Below are positions 1-10,683 of a stretch of DNA of 64,000 nt, piece after piece; within the stretch, counting starts at the first letter, position 1, and the number at the start of each line of letters is the position of its first letter. Location of the stretch: positions 186,001 through 250,000 of the forward strand of contig NZ_WPZQ01000001.1 in the NCBI RefSeq assembly GCF_013030265.1. The letters run 5' to 3'. The translations under genes and the position numbers were made by a program. Source of the stretch: Ruegeria arenilitoris. GTDB taxonomy: Bacteria > Pseudomonadota > Alphaproteobacteria > Rhodobacterales > Rhodobacteraceae. The notes under the pieces were generated by a model, which did not search any database, was not told the origin of the DNA, and saw only the letters and a list, made by a program, of their open reading frames with translations.

Positions 1-114
1 AAGGGTCGCCCGATGGTAGATACCTTCATCACCGAAGTGAGCCAGGATACCTGGATTTTCTTCCCGTGGGATATGGCGCTGCAATATGTCGAGCCCTATC
101 GCGGTACAGACTGA
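1..114 (+). CDS. C-terminal fragment of an unidentified protein
   Basis: An open frame enters from the left edge and ends at a TGA at 112-114, giving the last 37 residues of a protein that ends in VEPYRGTD. The fragment is rich in aromatic and acidic residues (WIFFPWD) and carries no motif I recognise. It lies 72 bases upstream of the aminotransferase on the same strand and could share its transcript. The family cannot be named from this much sequence. Confidence 0.6.
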   Translation, partial: KGRPMVDTFITEVSQDTWIFFPWDMALQYVEPYRGTD

Positions 115-186
115 ATCGCGACTAAAGACCATCCTTTGCCTCAATCAGACCGCGGGGAGTTCCTCGCAATCAGAATCGGATAGCCG

Positions 187-1362
187 ATGACACTGACACG
201 CACCGCCTCCACTTTCGCTCCTCCAGTGATGGAGGCGCGCCGGTGGCTGGAAGGGGTTGAGTTCACTGCTGATCGGCCATTGATCAATGTCAGTCAGGCG
301 GCACCTGTTGACCCGCCACCATTGGCATTGCGTCAAGCCATGGCAGAATTTGCGATTACTGAAGACAGCGCTCACCTTTATGGGCCTGTTCTTGGCAACG
401 ATGACCTTCGCTCAGAATTGGCACATGAAATTAGCGGGCATTATGCTGCTGCAATTGCAGCTGATCAGGTCGCGATCACTTCAGGCTGCAATCAGGCCTT
501 CTCGGCCGTAATCTCGGCGATAACGGATCAGGAAGATGAGGTTATCCTGCCAACCCCATGGTATTTTAACCATAAAATGTGGCTGGATATGGCGGGTGTG
601 CGTGCCGTTGATCTTCCAACGGGTGACGATCTGTTACCAAACCCCGACAAAGCCCGCTCGCTGATAACAGACAAAACGCGCGCAATAGCGCTGGTTACTC
701 CAAACAATCCCGGTGGCGTCGAGTATCCTGCTGAGCTTGTGTTGGCTTTCTATGACCTGGCACGCGAGGCAGGCATTCGTTTACTGGTCGATGAGACATA
801 TCGCGACTTCGACAGTCGCAATGGTCCTCCGCACGCACTGTTCCAGCAGCCCGGTTGGGAAGATACTCTGGTTCATCTGTATTCTTTCTCCAAAGCATAT
901 CGACTGACAGGCCACCGTGTTGGCGCAGTGGCCAGCAGCGTTTCGTTGTTGGCTGAAATGGAGAAGTTTCTGGATACCGTCGCAATTTGTCCCGGGCAAA
1001 TCGGACAGTTTGCAGCACGCTGGGGGATGCAGAACCTTACCCAATGGCTGGCAGGCGAACGGGCAGAGATCCTTGATCGTCGCGCAGCAATTTCTGAGGG
1101 CATGCCGCGTCTCAAATCCAAGGGCTGGCGCTTGTTGGGGTTAGGCGCATACTTTGCCTATCTAGAACACCCGTTTGACATGCCGTCAGATGAAGTCGCT
1201 CGTCGTTTGGTGTCAGAGGCAGGCATTTTGCTCCTTCCCGGAACGATGTTCATGCCGGACCATGATCCTGCCGGAAAGCGACAAGTTCGCATCGCGTTTG
1301 CCAATCTCGATCGTCGAGGCATCGAACAATTGTTCGACCGCTTGCAGGCATTGACCTTCTGA
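187..1362 (+). CDS. PLP-dependent aminotransferase, class I/II (fold type I)
   Basis: This 391-residue protein has the landmarks of a fold-type I aminotransferase. PNNPGG supplies Asn173, VDETY supplies Asp202 and Tyr205, the PLP-binding lysine is Lys236 in SFSKAYR, and Arg244 in GHRVG is the usual phosphate- or carboxylate-binding arginine. Length fits the aspartate aminotransferase superfamily, and the enzyme should be a cytoplasmic homodimer. The amino donor and acceptor cannot be deduced. The neighbouring trpE does not by itself imply an aromatic substrate. The chosen ATG follows a purine-rich stretch (AATCGGA). Confidence 0.9.
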   Translation: MTLTRTASTFAPPVMEARRWLEGVEFTADRPLINVSQAAPVDPPPLALRQAMAEFAITEDSAHLYGPVLGNDDLRSELAHEISGHYAAAIAADQVAITSGCNQAFSAVISAITDQEDEVILPTPWYFNHKMWLDMAGVRAVDLPTGDDLLPNPDKARSLITDKTRAIALVTPNNPGGVEYPAELVLAFYDLAREAGIRLLVDETYRDFDSRNGPPHALFQQPGWEDTLVHLYSFSKAYRLTGHRVGAVASSVSLLAEMEKFLDTVAICPGQIGQFAARWGMQNLTQWLAGERAEILDRRAAISEGMPRLKSKGWRLLGLGAYFAYLEHPFDMPSDEVARRLVSEAGILLLPGTMFMPDHDPAGKRQVRIAFANLDRRGIEQLFDRLQALTF

Positions 1363-1443
1363 GCTTGCCCCTCGCGCACGCGCATCGTATTCAGGGCCGC
1401 AACCGACAGGGCAGATACCTGCCGCAAGAAGCAAGAGGGCACC

Positions 1444-3285
1444 ATGGCCGCAGGCATGAAAAACCTATCCAAAACCTTTGTCTGGATTCTCATGGGTCTT
1501 TTGATGGTGGGACTCGCCGGATTTGGTGCCGTCAATCTCAGCGGAACCGCACGTTCGGTTGCACAGGTAGGCAACGAGGACGTTTCAGTTCAGGAATATG
1601 TACTTGAGTTGCAGCGTGAGATCCGAGCGGTCGAGGCCCAGACCGGCCAACCGCTGCAGATGTCTCAAGCGCAGCAATTGGGGCTTGATCAGAGGGCTCT
1701 GTCACGCCTGATTGCGCTGGCCGCGCTGGACAATGAAACCCAAGAGCTCGGCATCTCAATCGGTGATGAAAATCTTCAAAATGAAATCGTACAGATTCCT
1801 GCATTCCAGGGCGTGAACGGCACATTTGATCGCGAAGCCTATCGGTTCCAGCTGGAACAGGCCGGGATCACGGATTCCCAGTTCGAGGCGGATCTGCGTA
1901 AGGAATCTGCGCGCACCATCGTGCAGGGCGCGGTAATGAGCGGCGTCGAAATGCCCGCAACACTGACCGAAACTCTGGCGAACTATGTTCTGGCCCGCCG
2001 CAGCTTCACGGTTGCCACGCTCGCAAGTGATGCGCTTGAAACACCTGTCGCAGCGCCGACTGACGAACAGATCCAAACTTACTACGACGAAAACACCGAT
2101 TTCTTCACCCTACCCCGCACCAAGCGCCTGACTTATGCGATCCTGTCGCCGGAAATGCTGTTGGACACGGTTGAGATCGATGAAGACTCGCTGCGTCGTC
2201 TGTACGACCAACGCGCCGAGCAATATCAACAACCAGAACGCCGCTTGGTAGAACAACTTGTGTTTCCCAGCGAAGAAGCGGCGACCGAAGCCCTGGCGCA
2301 ATTGGAAGTTGGTGGCAGCAGCTTCGAACAACTGGTTCGTGCGCGCGAGCTTGAGCTGAGCGATGTGGATCTTGGCGATGTAACACGCGAAGATCTTGGC
2401 GAAGCAGCAGATGCCGTATTTGCGGCTGAACTCGACGATGTTGTTGGTCCGTTGCCATCACAGTTTGGTCCGGCCCTGTTCCGTATCAATGGCTCGCTGG
2501 CAGAAAACAATGTACCGTTCGAGGAGGCTGCACCTGAGCTGCGCGAAGAGCTTGCTGCAGATCGCGCGCGACGTCTGATTGAAGCACAGGCCGAAGACAT
2601 CAATGACATGTTGGCCGGTGGCGCGACGCTCGAAGAGCTGGTCGGTGAAACCGAGATGGAACTGGGTGAAATCGACTGGACAGCCCAGAGCGAAGACAGC
2701 GTTGCAGCCTATGAAGGCTTCCGTAGTGTTGCTCAGGCCGTGCAGGAAGGCGATTTTCCAGAGGTTGCGTTCCTTGACGATGGTTCAATCTTTGCCTTGC
2801 GCCTGAATGAAGTTTTGCCACCGCGCCCGGAGCCGTTGGACAGTGCGCGTGATCAGGTGATTGCAGCCTGGGTACAGGAAGAGACCGCTAAAGCCCTACA
2901 AGAACAGGCGAACAATGTATTGACCCAACTGGCGACAGATGGTGATTTCACCACGACTGGTTTGCAATTCCGCGTCGAAAACGCTCTTACCCGCACCGCC
3001 TTCCTTGAAGATGTGCCTGCGGATTTCATGACAGAGGTTTTCGAGATGGAACTCGGAGAGCTGCGCGTCATTCCGGGCATCGGTTCGGCTCTGATCGTTC
3101 GTCTTGATGAAGAGTTGCCTCCTGCGGAAACGGATGAACAACGTCAGATGCAGCAAGCGCTTGCTGCGCAGCTGAACCAAGCCTTGGCCCAGAACATCTT
3201 TGACATCTATGTGCGCGACGCTCAGACCCGCGCACGTCCTGTCGTGGATCAGCCTGCCCTGAATGCCGTTCAGGCCAACTTCTAA
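1444..3285 (+). CDS. PpiD-like membrane-anchored peptidyl-prolyl isomerase/chaperone
   Basis: This 613-residue protein has a short cytoplasmic N-terminus, one membrane segment at about residues 13-31, and a long acidic periplasmic part. The layout matches PpiD: a SurA_N-like chaperone region (about 35-200), a central region related to PPIC parvulin domains (about 240-370), and a C-terminal helical part. PpiD acts at the outer face of the inner membrane and helps newly exported proteins fold. AGAGG lies 6-7 bases before the chosen ATG; a second ATG four codons on is possible. trpE starts 11 bases after the stop, so the two are probably co-transcribed. Residual prolyl isomerase activity is uncertain, since alphaproteobacterial PpiD parvulin domains are often divergent. 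Confidence 0.85.
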   Translation: MAAGMKNLSKTFVWILMGLLMVGLAGFGAVNLSGTARSVAQVGNEDVSVQEYVLELQREIRAVEAQTGQPLQMSQAQQLGLDQRALSRLIALAALDNETQELGISIGDENLQNEIVQIPAFQGVNGTFDREAYRFQLEQAGITDSQFEADLRKESARTIVQGAVMSGVEMPATLTETLANYVLARRSFTVATLASDALETPVAAPTDEQIQTYYDENTDFFTLPRTKRLTYAILSPEMLLDTVEIDEDSLRRLYDQRAEQYQQPERRLVEQLVFPSEEAATEALAQLEVGGSSFEQLVRARELELSDVDLGDVTREDLGEAADAVFAAELDDVVGPLPSQFGPALFRINGSLAENNVPFEEAAPELREELAADRARRLIEAQAEDINDMLAGGATLEELVGETEMELGEIDWTAQSEDSVAAYEGFRSVAQAVQEGDFPEVAFLDDGSIFALRLNEVLPPRPEPLDSARDQVIAAWVQEETAKALQEQANNVLTQLATDGDFTTTGLQFRVENALTRTAFLEDVPADFMTEVFEMELGELRVIPGIGSALIVRLDEELPPAETDEQRQMQQALAAQLNQALAQNIFDIYVRDAQTRARPVVDQPALNAVQANF

Positions 3286-3296
3286 GAGAGAGCGGA

Positions 3297-4808
3297 ATGG
3301 CCCTGACCCCTGAGTTCGACACTTTCGCACGCGCCTATGAAGCGGGCGAAAATCAGGTTGTTTACACCCGGCTGGCGGCGGACCTCGATACACCGGTCTC
3401 ATTGATGCTCAAGCTGACGGGCGCGCAGAAAGACGCGTTCATGCTGGAATCGGTGACTGGTGGTGAGGTACGCGGCCGGTACTCGATCATCGGTATGAAA
3501 CCGGACCTGATCTGGCGGTGCGACGGGGAATCGTCTTCGCTGAACCGGTCTGCCCGATTTGACGGCGAAGCATTCGAGCCGCAAGACGGCAACCCGATGG
3601 ACAACCTGCGCGCCCTGTTAGCCGAAAGCCGGATCGCCCTGCCCGACGATCTGCCGCAAGCGGCGGCGGGTTTGTTTGGCTATTTGGGTTACGACATGGT
3701 TCGGCTGGTCGAGTATCTGCCGGATGTGAACCCGGATCCCATGGGCCTGCCCGATGCAATCATGCTGCGCCCTTCGGTCATCGCAGTCCTGGATGGCGTT
3801 AAGGGCGAAGTCACTGTTGTATCCCCTGCATGGGTCAGCGACGGACAGACTGCCAAGGCGGCTTATGCACAGGCCGCAGAACGCGTAATGGACGCCGTGC
3901 GCGATCTTGAACGCGCCATGCCAGCCGAGACCCGTGATCTGGGTGAAGCCCATGAAGTTGCACCGCCGGTGTCGAACTTCACCAAATCCGGATACATGGA
4001 AGCTGTCGAAAAGGCCAAGGAGTACATCCGGGCTGGCGATATCTTTCAGGTCGTCCCGGCGCAGCGCTGGACGCAGGAGTTTCCCCTGCCCCCCTTTACG
4101 CTCTATCGCTCGCTTCGACGCACGAACCCGTCGCCGTTCATGTTCTATTTCAACTTCGGCGGATTTCAGGTCGTAGGCGCAAGCCCCGAGATCCTGGTGC
4201 GCGTCTTTGGCAGCGAGGTCACAATCCGACCCATCGCGGGGACCCGGCCACGCGGTGCGACCCCGGAAGAAGACAAGGCAAATGAAGTCGATCTTCTGGC
4301 CGACAAGAAAGAACTCGCCGAGCATCTGATGCTACTTGATCTTGGCCGCAACGATACCGGGCGGGTCTCCAAAATCGGCACCGTGCGCCCGACCGAAGAG
4401 TTCATCATCGAGCGCTACAGCCACGTGATGCATATCGTTTCGAACGTCGTCGGTGAACTTGCCGAAGACAAAGACGCGCTGGATGCGTTCTTTGCTGGTA
4501 TGCCTGCCGGTACGGTCTCGGGCGCGCCCAAGGTCCGTGCGATGGAGATCATCGACGAACTTGAGCCTGAAAAGCGCGGCATCTATGGCGGTGGTGTCGG
4601 GTACTTCAGCGCGGGTGGCGACATGGATATGTGTATCGCGCTACGCACTGCCATCGTGAAAGATCGTAAGCTTTACATTCAAGCGGGCGGTGGTGTTGTC
4701 TACGACAGCGACCCGGAGGCCGAGTATATGGAGACTGTCCATAAATCGAATGCCATCCGACGCGCAGCTGCGGATGCGGCAAGGTTTACCGGCTCAGGAA
4801 ACTCCTAA
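3297..4808 (+). CDS. trpE: Anthranilate synthase component I
   Basis: This 503-residue protein is the chorismate-binding, aminase-lacking subunit that makes anthranilate from chorismate with ammonia supplied by TrpG. The C-terminal chorismate-binding domain (about residues 230-495) carries LLDLGRND, the GAPKVRAMEIIDELEP stretch and GGGVVYDSDPEAEY. The N-terminal domain has the LLES-type tryptophan-feedback region, read here as FMLESV near residue 47. The protein is not fused to TrpG, unlike the TrpE(G) of rhizobia. It follows the ppiD-like gene closely and is followed by an intrinsic terminator. Its partner trpG lies 1.7 kb away beyond an oppositely oriented gene. I saw no Trp-rich leader peptide upstream. 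Confidence 0.97.
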   Translation: MALTPEFDTFARAYEAGENQVVYTRLAADLDTPVSLMLKLTGAQKDAFMLESVTGGEVRGRYSIIGMKPDLIWRCDGESSSLNRSARFDGEAFEPQDGNPMDNLRALLAESRIALPDDLPQAAAGLFGYLGYDMVRLVEYLPDVNPDPMGLPDAIMLRPSVIAVLDGVKGEVTVVSPAWVSDGQTAKAAYAQAAERVMDAVRDLERAMPAETRDLGEAHEVAPPVSNFTKSGYMEAVEKAKEYIRAGDIFQVVPAQRWTQEFPLPPFTLYRSLRRTNPSPFMFYFNFGGFQVVGASPEILVRVFGSEVTIRPIAGTRPRGATPEEDKANEVDLLADKKELAEHLMLLDLGRNDTGRVSKIGTVRPTEEFIIERYSHVMHIVSNVVGELAEDKDALDAFFAGMPAGTVSGAPKVRAMEIIDELEPEKRGIYGGGVGYFSAGGDMDMCIALRTAIVKDRKLYIQAGGGVVYDSDPEAEYMETVHKSNAIRRAAADAARFTGSGNS

Positions 4809-4813
4809 GAAAT

Positions 4814-4847
4814 AGGGCGGCAAGTCGAAAGACCGCCGCCCTTTGTT
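4814..4847. terminator. Bidirectional intrinsic terminator between trpE and the deacetylase-like gene
   Basis: A perfect 8-bp stem (AGGGCGGC at 4814-4821, GCCGCCCT at 4835-4842) encloses a 13-nt loop, followed by TTTGTT on the plus strand. It lies between the convergent ends of trpE and the minus-strand gene ending at 4867, so it probably serves both, mainly trpE. Confidence 0.7.
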
Positions 4848-4866
4848 CGATTAGTTTGCTTGACCC

Positions 4867-6357
4867 CTATTGAACTTCATACTTCATTACAGCAGAAATC
4901 GGGGCCATCGCGACGCGGTTGCCCCGATCCTCGAGGCCCCATAGCAGAAGGGCTGAAATCGTTTCAGGCCGCAGCCGACCCAGCATCACAACCGCACCGT
5001 CCTGACCTGCACGGAAAGCCGCCTGATCCAGGAAACGCCGCATCACTTTCGGATCTTGGCGCGCACCGTCAAAGTCACGGAAAACAACACTCGACGGGAC
5101 ACCGTTCCGAGCTGCCAGCTTTTGCACGGTATTCAATCCATTGTCCTGAGTGATGATCCCGCGCCCGGTTCCCCCGGCAATCTCGGCGACCTGGTCGGCC
5201 AATTTGCGGTTGCCCTGAATACCTGATTCAACGCCTTCCAAAATTCCAACGGTCTCTGGAAGCGTTTCCAGCCATACTGACAACGAGACCTCAGCATCCT
5301 GAGCACTGGCCGCCTCTGGCAAATCCGCCAGCGCAAGCACTTCGAAACCCGCTTCGCGGTGGCGTGCCATCTTGCCAGCGGCATCAGGGTCAGACGGGCT
5401 TACGGCGAAGCTAAGCGGATATGGGAAATCCTTAAGGGCTTCAGCCCCGAACGCGCCTTCGTCATCGATCAGAATAATCGACATCAACGGCTTGGATTCA
5501 GGGTTTTCGAAATCTGCGGCGTAGTCCTCGATCGGCTTTCCGGTCATCGCTGCAGGGTCGTCAGAATTTTCGTCCGTCTCTGTCGGCTCAGCATCCCGCT
5601 CTGTCAACGGTAGGACCCGCTTGCCCACCAATGTCGCTGCAGTTGCGGGTTCTTCACCGCCGATCTGTGGCAACGATGCAATCCGCGCACGCTTACGCGG
5701 CAGAGTGTCTTCGTCACCTTCTACCGCAATTGGATTGTCCTCGAGCGAAATTTCCTCATCAGCACCCTCTTCGGACGGCAGCGAAGTGGTTTCAGGTTCA
5801 GGTTCGACCTCTTCCCTAGGCAACTCGGTTTGCTCGGGTGTTTCTTGCTCAGGCGCTTCGCTGTCCTCGGGTACCAGCAAAGCGATTTCTTCTTCTTTCG
5901 GCTGCGAAGGCTGAGGCGGCGTTGCATCCACAACGACAGGCTCCACATCTTCCTGAGGCGAAGCAGGAACTGGTGCTGGCGCTGGGGGCGCGGTTGGCGC
6001 TTCCGTGCTCACGGTCACCTCAGTCGCCTCGTTGGCACCAGGATTTTCCAATCCCTGTGTTGCTCCGCCTATTTCGGGTCGGGAATCAGCTTCGGGTTCA
6101 ATGCCGCCCAGATCGACCAGATCATCAGACTGGGTATCAATGGCCGCAAGCGCACTGGGCGCGACTTCAACAAGATCAGAATCAGGGCCCGAACCATCAA
6201 CCTCGGCTTCGACCTCAGGCGCATCGATCGCATCGACCGATGGGGCCGAGGTCACCAAAACAGGCTTGCTTGTCAGCGGTGTATTCAACGACAGCACCGC
6301 ACCCAAGATCAAAACAACGACCGCCCCGGCGATCATTCCACCGATAAATCCGCCCAT
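4867..6357 (-). CDS. Divergent polysaccharide deacetylase family protein, probably catalytically degenerate
   Basis: This 496-residue protein starts with a membrane anchor or signal segment ([17 protein letters not shown]). About 250 residues of low-complexity Pro/Glu/Ala/Thr linker follow, then a C-terminal domain (about 285-496) of the divergent polysaccharide deacetylase (DUF610/YibQ) family, recognised from [13 protein letters not shown] and FRDFDG. In the family as I know it, the core carries a His in HLPMEP-like, NHMGS-like and GHP-like motifs. Here the equivalents read LADLPEA, LEGVESG and LGRLRPE, so the expected metal and catalytic histidines are missing. It may be a periplasmic cell-wall-binding pseudoenzyme. 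The start was chosen before the membrane segment, with GAGAGG about 10 bases upstream; the frame stays open much further upstream without protein-like character. Confidence 0.8.
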   Translation of the reverse strand: MGGFIGGMIAGAVVVLILGAVLSLNTPLTSKPVLVTSAPSVDAIDAPEVEAEVDGSGPDSDLVEVAPSALAAIDTQSDDLVDLGGIEPEADSRPEIGGATQGLENPGANEATEVTVSTEAPTAPPAPAPVPASPQEDVEPVVVDATPPQPSQPKEEEIALLVPEDSEAPEQETPEQTELPREEVEPEPETTSLPSEEGADEEISLEDNPIAVEGDEDTLPRKRARIASLPQIGGEEPATAATLVGKRVLPLTERDAEPTETDENSDDPAAMTGKPIEDYAADFENPESKPLMSIILIDDEGAFGAEALKDFPYPLSFAVSPSDPDAAGKMARHREAGFEVLALADLPEAASAQDAEVSLSVWLETLPETVGILEGVESGIQGNRKLADQVAEIAGGTGRGIITQDNGLNTVQKLAARNGVPSSVVFRDFDGARQDPKVMRRFLDQAAFRAGQDGAVVMLGRLRPETISALLLWGLEDRGNRVAMAPISAVMKYEVQ

Positions 6358-6555
6358 CTTATTTCGCCTCTCGCCTTTCTGCCTGCCTCGACAGCCTGTG
6401 CACCGTCTGATGCGGTGCTCACCCACACGATAGATCAAGATAGGGATGTACCCTTGACGCTGCCGCGCAAGCCTGAGCATGTATGTCCCGACATTATACC
6501 GTGGCCGAGGGCTGTATCGCCAGCCCGAAATGCCAAAGCTGAGATAAGTGCCCAA

Positions 6556-7133
<578 letters not shown>

Positions 7134-7137
<4 letters not shown>

Positions 7138-8153
7138 GCGACGCGCTGAAACCGCTGATCGGAGCAGCTGCCGATCGGCCCCTGACCCGTGCCGAGGCAA
7201 AACAGGCCTTTTCGATCCTCTTCGAAGGTGAGGCAACCCCCAGTCAGATTGGCGGCCTGCTGATGGCAATGCGGACGCGCGGCGAGACGGTCGAAGAATA
7301 CGCGGCCGCCGCAGCAGTTATGCGCGACAAATGCAATAAAGTCGAAGCACCTGCCGGAGCGATCGATATCGTCGGAACTGGCGGCGACGGCAAAGGGACA
7401 TTGAATATCTCGACCGCGACGGCGTTTGTCGTGGCCGGTGCCGGAGTGACAGTCGCCAAACATGGCAACCGCAATCTCAGCTCGAAGTCAGGCGCTGCGG
7501 ACGCACTTGGCCAACTGGGCATTAATGTGATGGTTGGCCCGGAAATCGTTGAAACTGCACTCAGACAGGCTGGCATCGGTTTCATGATGGCCCCTATGCA
7601 TCATCCCGCCATTGCCCACGTCATGCCAACCCGGCAAGAGTTGGGAACACGCACGATTTTCAACATTCTCGGGCCGCTGACCAACCCGGCAGGTGTCAGA
7701 CGCCAGTTGACCGGAGCATTTAGCAGGGATCTGATCAGACCGATGGCCGAAACACTCGGCTTATTGGGAGCTGAGCACGCATGGCTGGTGCATGGTTCGG
7801 ACGGAACCGATGAACTGACAATTACCGGCGTTAGCTGGGTTGCTGCACTGGAAGATGGTGGTGTGAGAGAGGTCGAATTGCATCCGGAGGATGCAGGCCT
7901 GCCCGTACATCCCTTTGAAGACATCGTTGGTGGAACTCCCGAAGAGAACGCGATGGCATTCCGGGCATTGCTCGACGGCGCACCATCGGCCTACCGGGAC
8001 GCGGTGTTGCTGAACTCGTCTGCTGCTCTGGTGGTTGCTGATGCCGCACAAGACCTTCGTGAAGGTGTTGAAAAAGCTGCTGAAAGTATCGACAGCGGCA
8101 AAGCTAAAGATAAGATCGCCGCACTTGCCCGCATTACACAGGAAGCCGCATGA
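7134..8153 (+). CDS. trpD: Anthranilate phosphoribosyltransferase
   Basis: This 339-residue protein transfers the phosphoribosyl group of PRPP to anthranilate, the second committed step of tryptophan synthesis. The PRPP-binding loop [14 protein letters not shown] and the [15 protein letters not shown] motif are intact, with an N-terminal helical dimerisation region (about residues 1-65). The start at the ATGA overlap with trpG gives the standard family length, although the frame is open further upstream. It ends in another ATGA overlap with trpC. Confidence 0.97.
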
Positions 8154-8962
8154 CCGAGACTGTTCTGGATAAAATCAAGGCCTACAAACTCGAGGAAGTC
8201 GCGGCAGACAAAGCCCGTAAGCCTTTGGAAGAAATGGAAGCCGCCGCACGCGAAGCATCTGAGGTTCGCGGGTTTGCAAAGGCCCTTCAAGGTGCGACGC
8301 GGCAAGGCTATGGCCTGATTGCCGAAGTAAAAAAGGCCAGCCCTTCCAAGGGTCTGATCCGCGCGGATTTTGATCCACCAGCCCTGGCAAAAGCCTATGA
8401 AGACGGCGGCGCTACTTGTCTGTCTGTCCTGACGGATACGCCCAGCTTTCAGGGTGCAAAAGAGTATCTGACTGCCGCACGCGATGCCTGCTCTCTGCCG
8501 GCGCTACGCAAAGACTTCATGTATGATCCTTATCAGGTGGTCGAGGCACGTGCCTTGGGCGCTGACTGTATCCTCATCATCATGGCGTCGGTTGAAGATA
8601 ATCTGGCTGCAGAACTGGAGCAGACAGCGTTTGACTGGGGCATGGATGTTCTGATCGAAGTCCACGATGAGGACGAACTTGCGCGTGCAGCTGAGCTCAA
8701 AAGCCCTTTGATTGGCATAAATAACCGCAATCTCAAGACGTTCGAGACAACTCTTGATACAACGCGCCGGCTGTCCAAACTGGTTCCGGGCGATCGTACA
8801 ATCGTGTGTGAGAGTGGTCTCAGCACTCCTGCTGATCTGGCCGATATTGCCCGCTATGGCGCCCGGTGCTTTCTGATTGGTGAAAGCCTCATGCGTCAGG
8901 ATGATGTTGCTGCCGCCACCCATGAACTGCTCGCGAACCCGCTGATCCCCGGAGTAATGTGA
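8150..8962 (+). CDS. trpC: Indole-3-glycerol phosphate synthase
   Basis: This 270-residue TIM-barrel protein closes the ring of CdRP to give indole-3-glycerol phosphate. Visible landmarks are the catalytic lysine region [10 protein letters not shown], the [11 protein letters not shown] strand, the [11 protein letters not shown] motif and the [11 protein letters not shown] phosphate-binding segment. It is a stand-alone TrpC, not fused to TrpF. It is coupled to trpD by a 4-nt overlap and to moaC by a 1-nt overlap (TGATG), so the tryptophan and molybdopterin genes share a transcript. Confidence 0.97.
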   Translation: MTETVLDKIKAYKLEEVAADKARKPLEEMEAAAREASEVRGFAKALQGATRQGYGLIAEVKKASPSKGLIRADFDPPALAKAYEDGGATCLSVLTDTPSFQGAKEYLTAARDACSLPALRKDFMYDPYQVVEARALGADCILIIMASVEDNLAAELEQTAFDWGMDVLIEVHDEDELARAAELKSPLIGINNRNLKTFETTLDTTRRLSKLVPGDRTIVCESGLSTPADLADIARYGARCFLIGESLMRQDDVAAATHELLANPLIPGVM

Positions 8963-9435
8963 TGCCGCTGACGCATTTCGATGCCAAAGGTCAGGCCCAC
9001 ATGGTCGATGTCTCTGACAAAGAGGTAACGGATCGTGTCGCAGTGGCTGCCGGTCACATTAAAATGGCGCGAGAAACCTTTGATATCATTTCAGAAGGCC
9101 GTGCTAAAAAGGGCGATGTTCTTGGAATTGCACGTCTCGCAGGGATCATGGGAGCAAAGAAAACGCCCGACCTGATTCCTTTGTGTCATCCGCTGCCTGT
9201 AACCAAGGTTGCCGTCGAGTTGACTCTGGATCCCGATATTCCCGGCGTTCTTATCGAAGCGACGGTAAAAACTTCGGGACAAACCGGTGTTGAAATGGAA
9301 GCCTTGACCGCGGTATCGACCGCAGCGCTCACCGTTTACGACATGACCAAGGCCATCGACAAAGCGATGGAAATTGGCGCCATCCGAGTGATCTTGAAAG
9401 ATGGCGGAAAGTCAGGACGTTACGAAGCGGAATGA
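8962..9435 (+). CDS. moaC: Cyclic pyranopterin monophosphate synthase
   Basis: This 157-residue protein catalyses formation of cyclic pyranopterin monophosphate in molybdenum cofactor synthesis, together with MoaA. Family motifs are LTHFD near the N-terminus, [28 protein letters not shown] sequence (here about residues 55-80), and [25 protein letters not shown] sequence (about 112-133), with the conserved Lys in KDGGKSG near the end. The ATG overlapping the trpC stop was preferred over a GTG one codon earlier. It is coupled by ATGA to moeA. Confidence 0.96.
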   Translation: MPLTHFDAKGQAHMVDVSDKEVTDRVAVAAGHIKMARETFDIISEGRAKKGDVLGIARLAGIMGAKKTPDLIPLCHPLPVTKVAVELTLDPDIPGVLIEATVKTSGQTGVEMEALTAVSTAALTVYDMTKAIDKAMEIGAIRVILKDGGKSGRYEAE

Positions 9436-10604
9436 TTACAGTAGAAGAAGCGCGCACCCTTCTTTTTGAACTTGTTTCTGCACTACCGGCCGAAACGGTT
9501 CCGCTTGCCGAAGCTTCTGGTCGCATTTTGGCGCAAGATGTTGTGGCAACGCGAGACCAGCCTCCATTCGCTGCGTCTTCGATGGATGGATATGCTGTAA
9601 AAGCAACCGAAGTTGAACTACATGCCATGTTCAAAGTCGTCGGCGAGGCAGTTGCAGGAAAACGGTTTGATAAACCTGTTGGTCCCGGCCAGGCTGTTCG
9701 CATCTTTACTGGTGCACCGGTTCCGGAAGGCGCGGATTTTATTGTAATTCAGGAAGATGTCGATCGTCGCGGTGATTTGATCACCATAACCGATGATCCA
9801 GGTACAAAAACCAACATTCGCCCTGCGGGTGTGGATTTTACCAAAGGCACGATCATCACTGCCCCGCGCCGACTGCGGCCAGAGGATCTTGCGCTGCTGG
9901 CGGCTATGAACATCGCGACAGTTCCCGTTGCGCAGAAACCGCAGATTGCCCTGATCTCAACGGGTGATGAACTGGTAATGCCCGGCGAGGCACCCGGGCC
10001 CGATCAGATCATCGCCTCGAACACATTCGGTCTCAAAGCCTTATTGGAAGAAGCGGGTGCGCATGTTCGCATTCTGCCCATCGCAAAAGACACAACATCG
10101 TCGCTTGAAACCGCGTTCGGAATGGCTGCTGGCGCCGATCTTGTTGTAACGATTGGTGGTGCGTCGGTCGGGGATTACGACCTTGTGTCTGATGTATCAC
10201 AGGCATTGGGGATGGAGCGTTCTTTCTACAAAATCAGGATGCGCCCGGGAAAACCCTTGATGGCGGGACGTTTCGGGGATGCAGCCATGGTCGGCCTGCC
10301 CGGAAATCCGGTCAGCGCAATGGTTTGCGGATATTTATTTCTGGTGCCGTTAGTCAGACGGATGTTGGGTTTGGAACATGGTCTCCCAGCATTTCGTCGG
10401 GCCAAACTTGGCGAGCCTATCGGTAAAAACGGCCCACGCGAGCACTATATGCGGGCAATCGTTGATGAAAACGGTATCCGAGCTTGCCCCGATCAGGACA
10501 GTTCTCTGCTCAGCGTTCTAGCGCAAGCAAACGCTCTGTTGGTACGAGAACCAAACGACCCCGAACGACACACGGGTGAAGAGGTTTTGTACCTTCCAAT
10601 CTGA
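9432..10604 (+). CDS. moeA: Molybdopterin molybdenumtransferase
   Basis: This 390-residue protein inserts molybdate into adenylylated molybdopterin. It has the four-domain MoeA layout: an N-terminal region with [10 protein letters not shown], a central MoCF-biosynthesis domain with ISTGDELV and [11 protein letters not shown] (about residues 175-320), [11 protein letters not shown], and a C-terminal beta domain. It is stand-alone, not fused to MogA. It ends the trpGDC-moaC-moeA run; the next gene, lexA, has its own promoter 80 bases on. Confidence 0.96.
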   Translation: MITVEEARTLLFELVSALPAETVPLAEASGRILAQDVVATRDQPPFAASSMDGYAVKATEVELHAMFKVVGEAVAGKRFDKPVGPGQAVRIFTGAPVPEGADFIVIQEDVDRRGDLITITDDPGTKTNIRPAGVDFTKGTIITAPRRLRPEDLALLAAMNIATVPVAQKPQIALISTGDELVMPGEAPGPDQIIASNTFGLKALLEEAGAHVRILPIAKDTTSSLETAFGMAAGADLVVTIGGASVGDYDLVSDVSQALGMERSFYKIRMRPGKPLMAGRFGDAAMVGLPGNPVSAMVCGYLFLVPLVRRMLGLEHGLPAFRRAKLGEPIGKNGPREHYMRAIVDENGIRACPDQDSSLLSVLAQANALLVREPNDPERHTGEEVLYLPI

Positions 10605-10621
10605 TCCAAACGGCAAATCCG

Positions 10622-10650
10622 TTGACACAAAACGTGAACATGCGTAGAAC
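10622..10650 (+). promoter_or_regulatory. lexA promoter with embedded SOS box
   Basis: TTGACA (10622-10627) and TAGAAC (10645-10650) form a -35/-10 pair with a 17-base spacer. GAAC-N7-GAAC at 10636-10650 reads as GTTC-N7-GTTC on the other strand, the known alphaproteobacterial LexA operator. The operator overlaps the spacer and the whole -10 element, so LexA binding should block RNA polymerase directly. It lies 33 bases before the lexA ATG, consistent with autoregulation. Confidence 0.9.
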
Positions 10651-10683
10651 AAAAGAAAACGCATGAGCGACGAGGTGTGAGCA

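Noticed and set aside
3286..3296. Tryptophan attenuator before trpE
   Set aside because: Just 11 bases separate trpE from the upstream stop, leaving no room for a leader peptide.
3618..4325. 235-codon minus-strand frame opposite trpE
   Set aside because: It is an antisense shadow of trpE with composition set by the trpE codons.
5830..6555. Upstream in-frame extension of trpG
   Set aside because: The extension is antisense to the deacetylase-like gene and has no TrpG character; TrpG homologues start at 6556.
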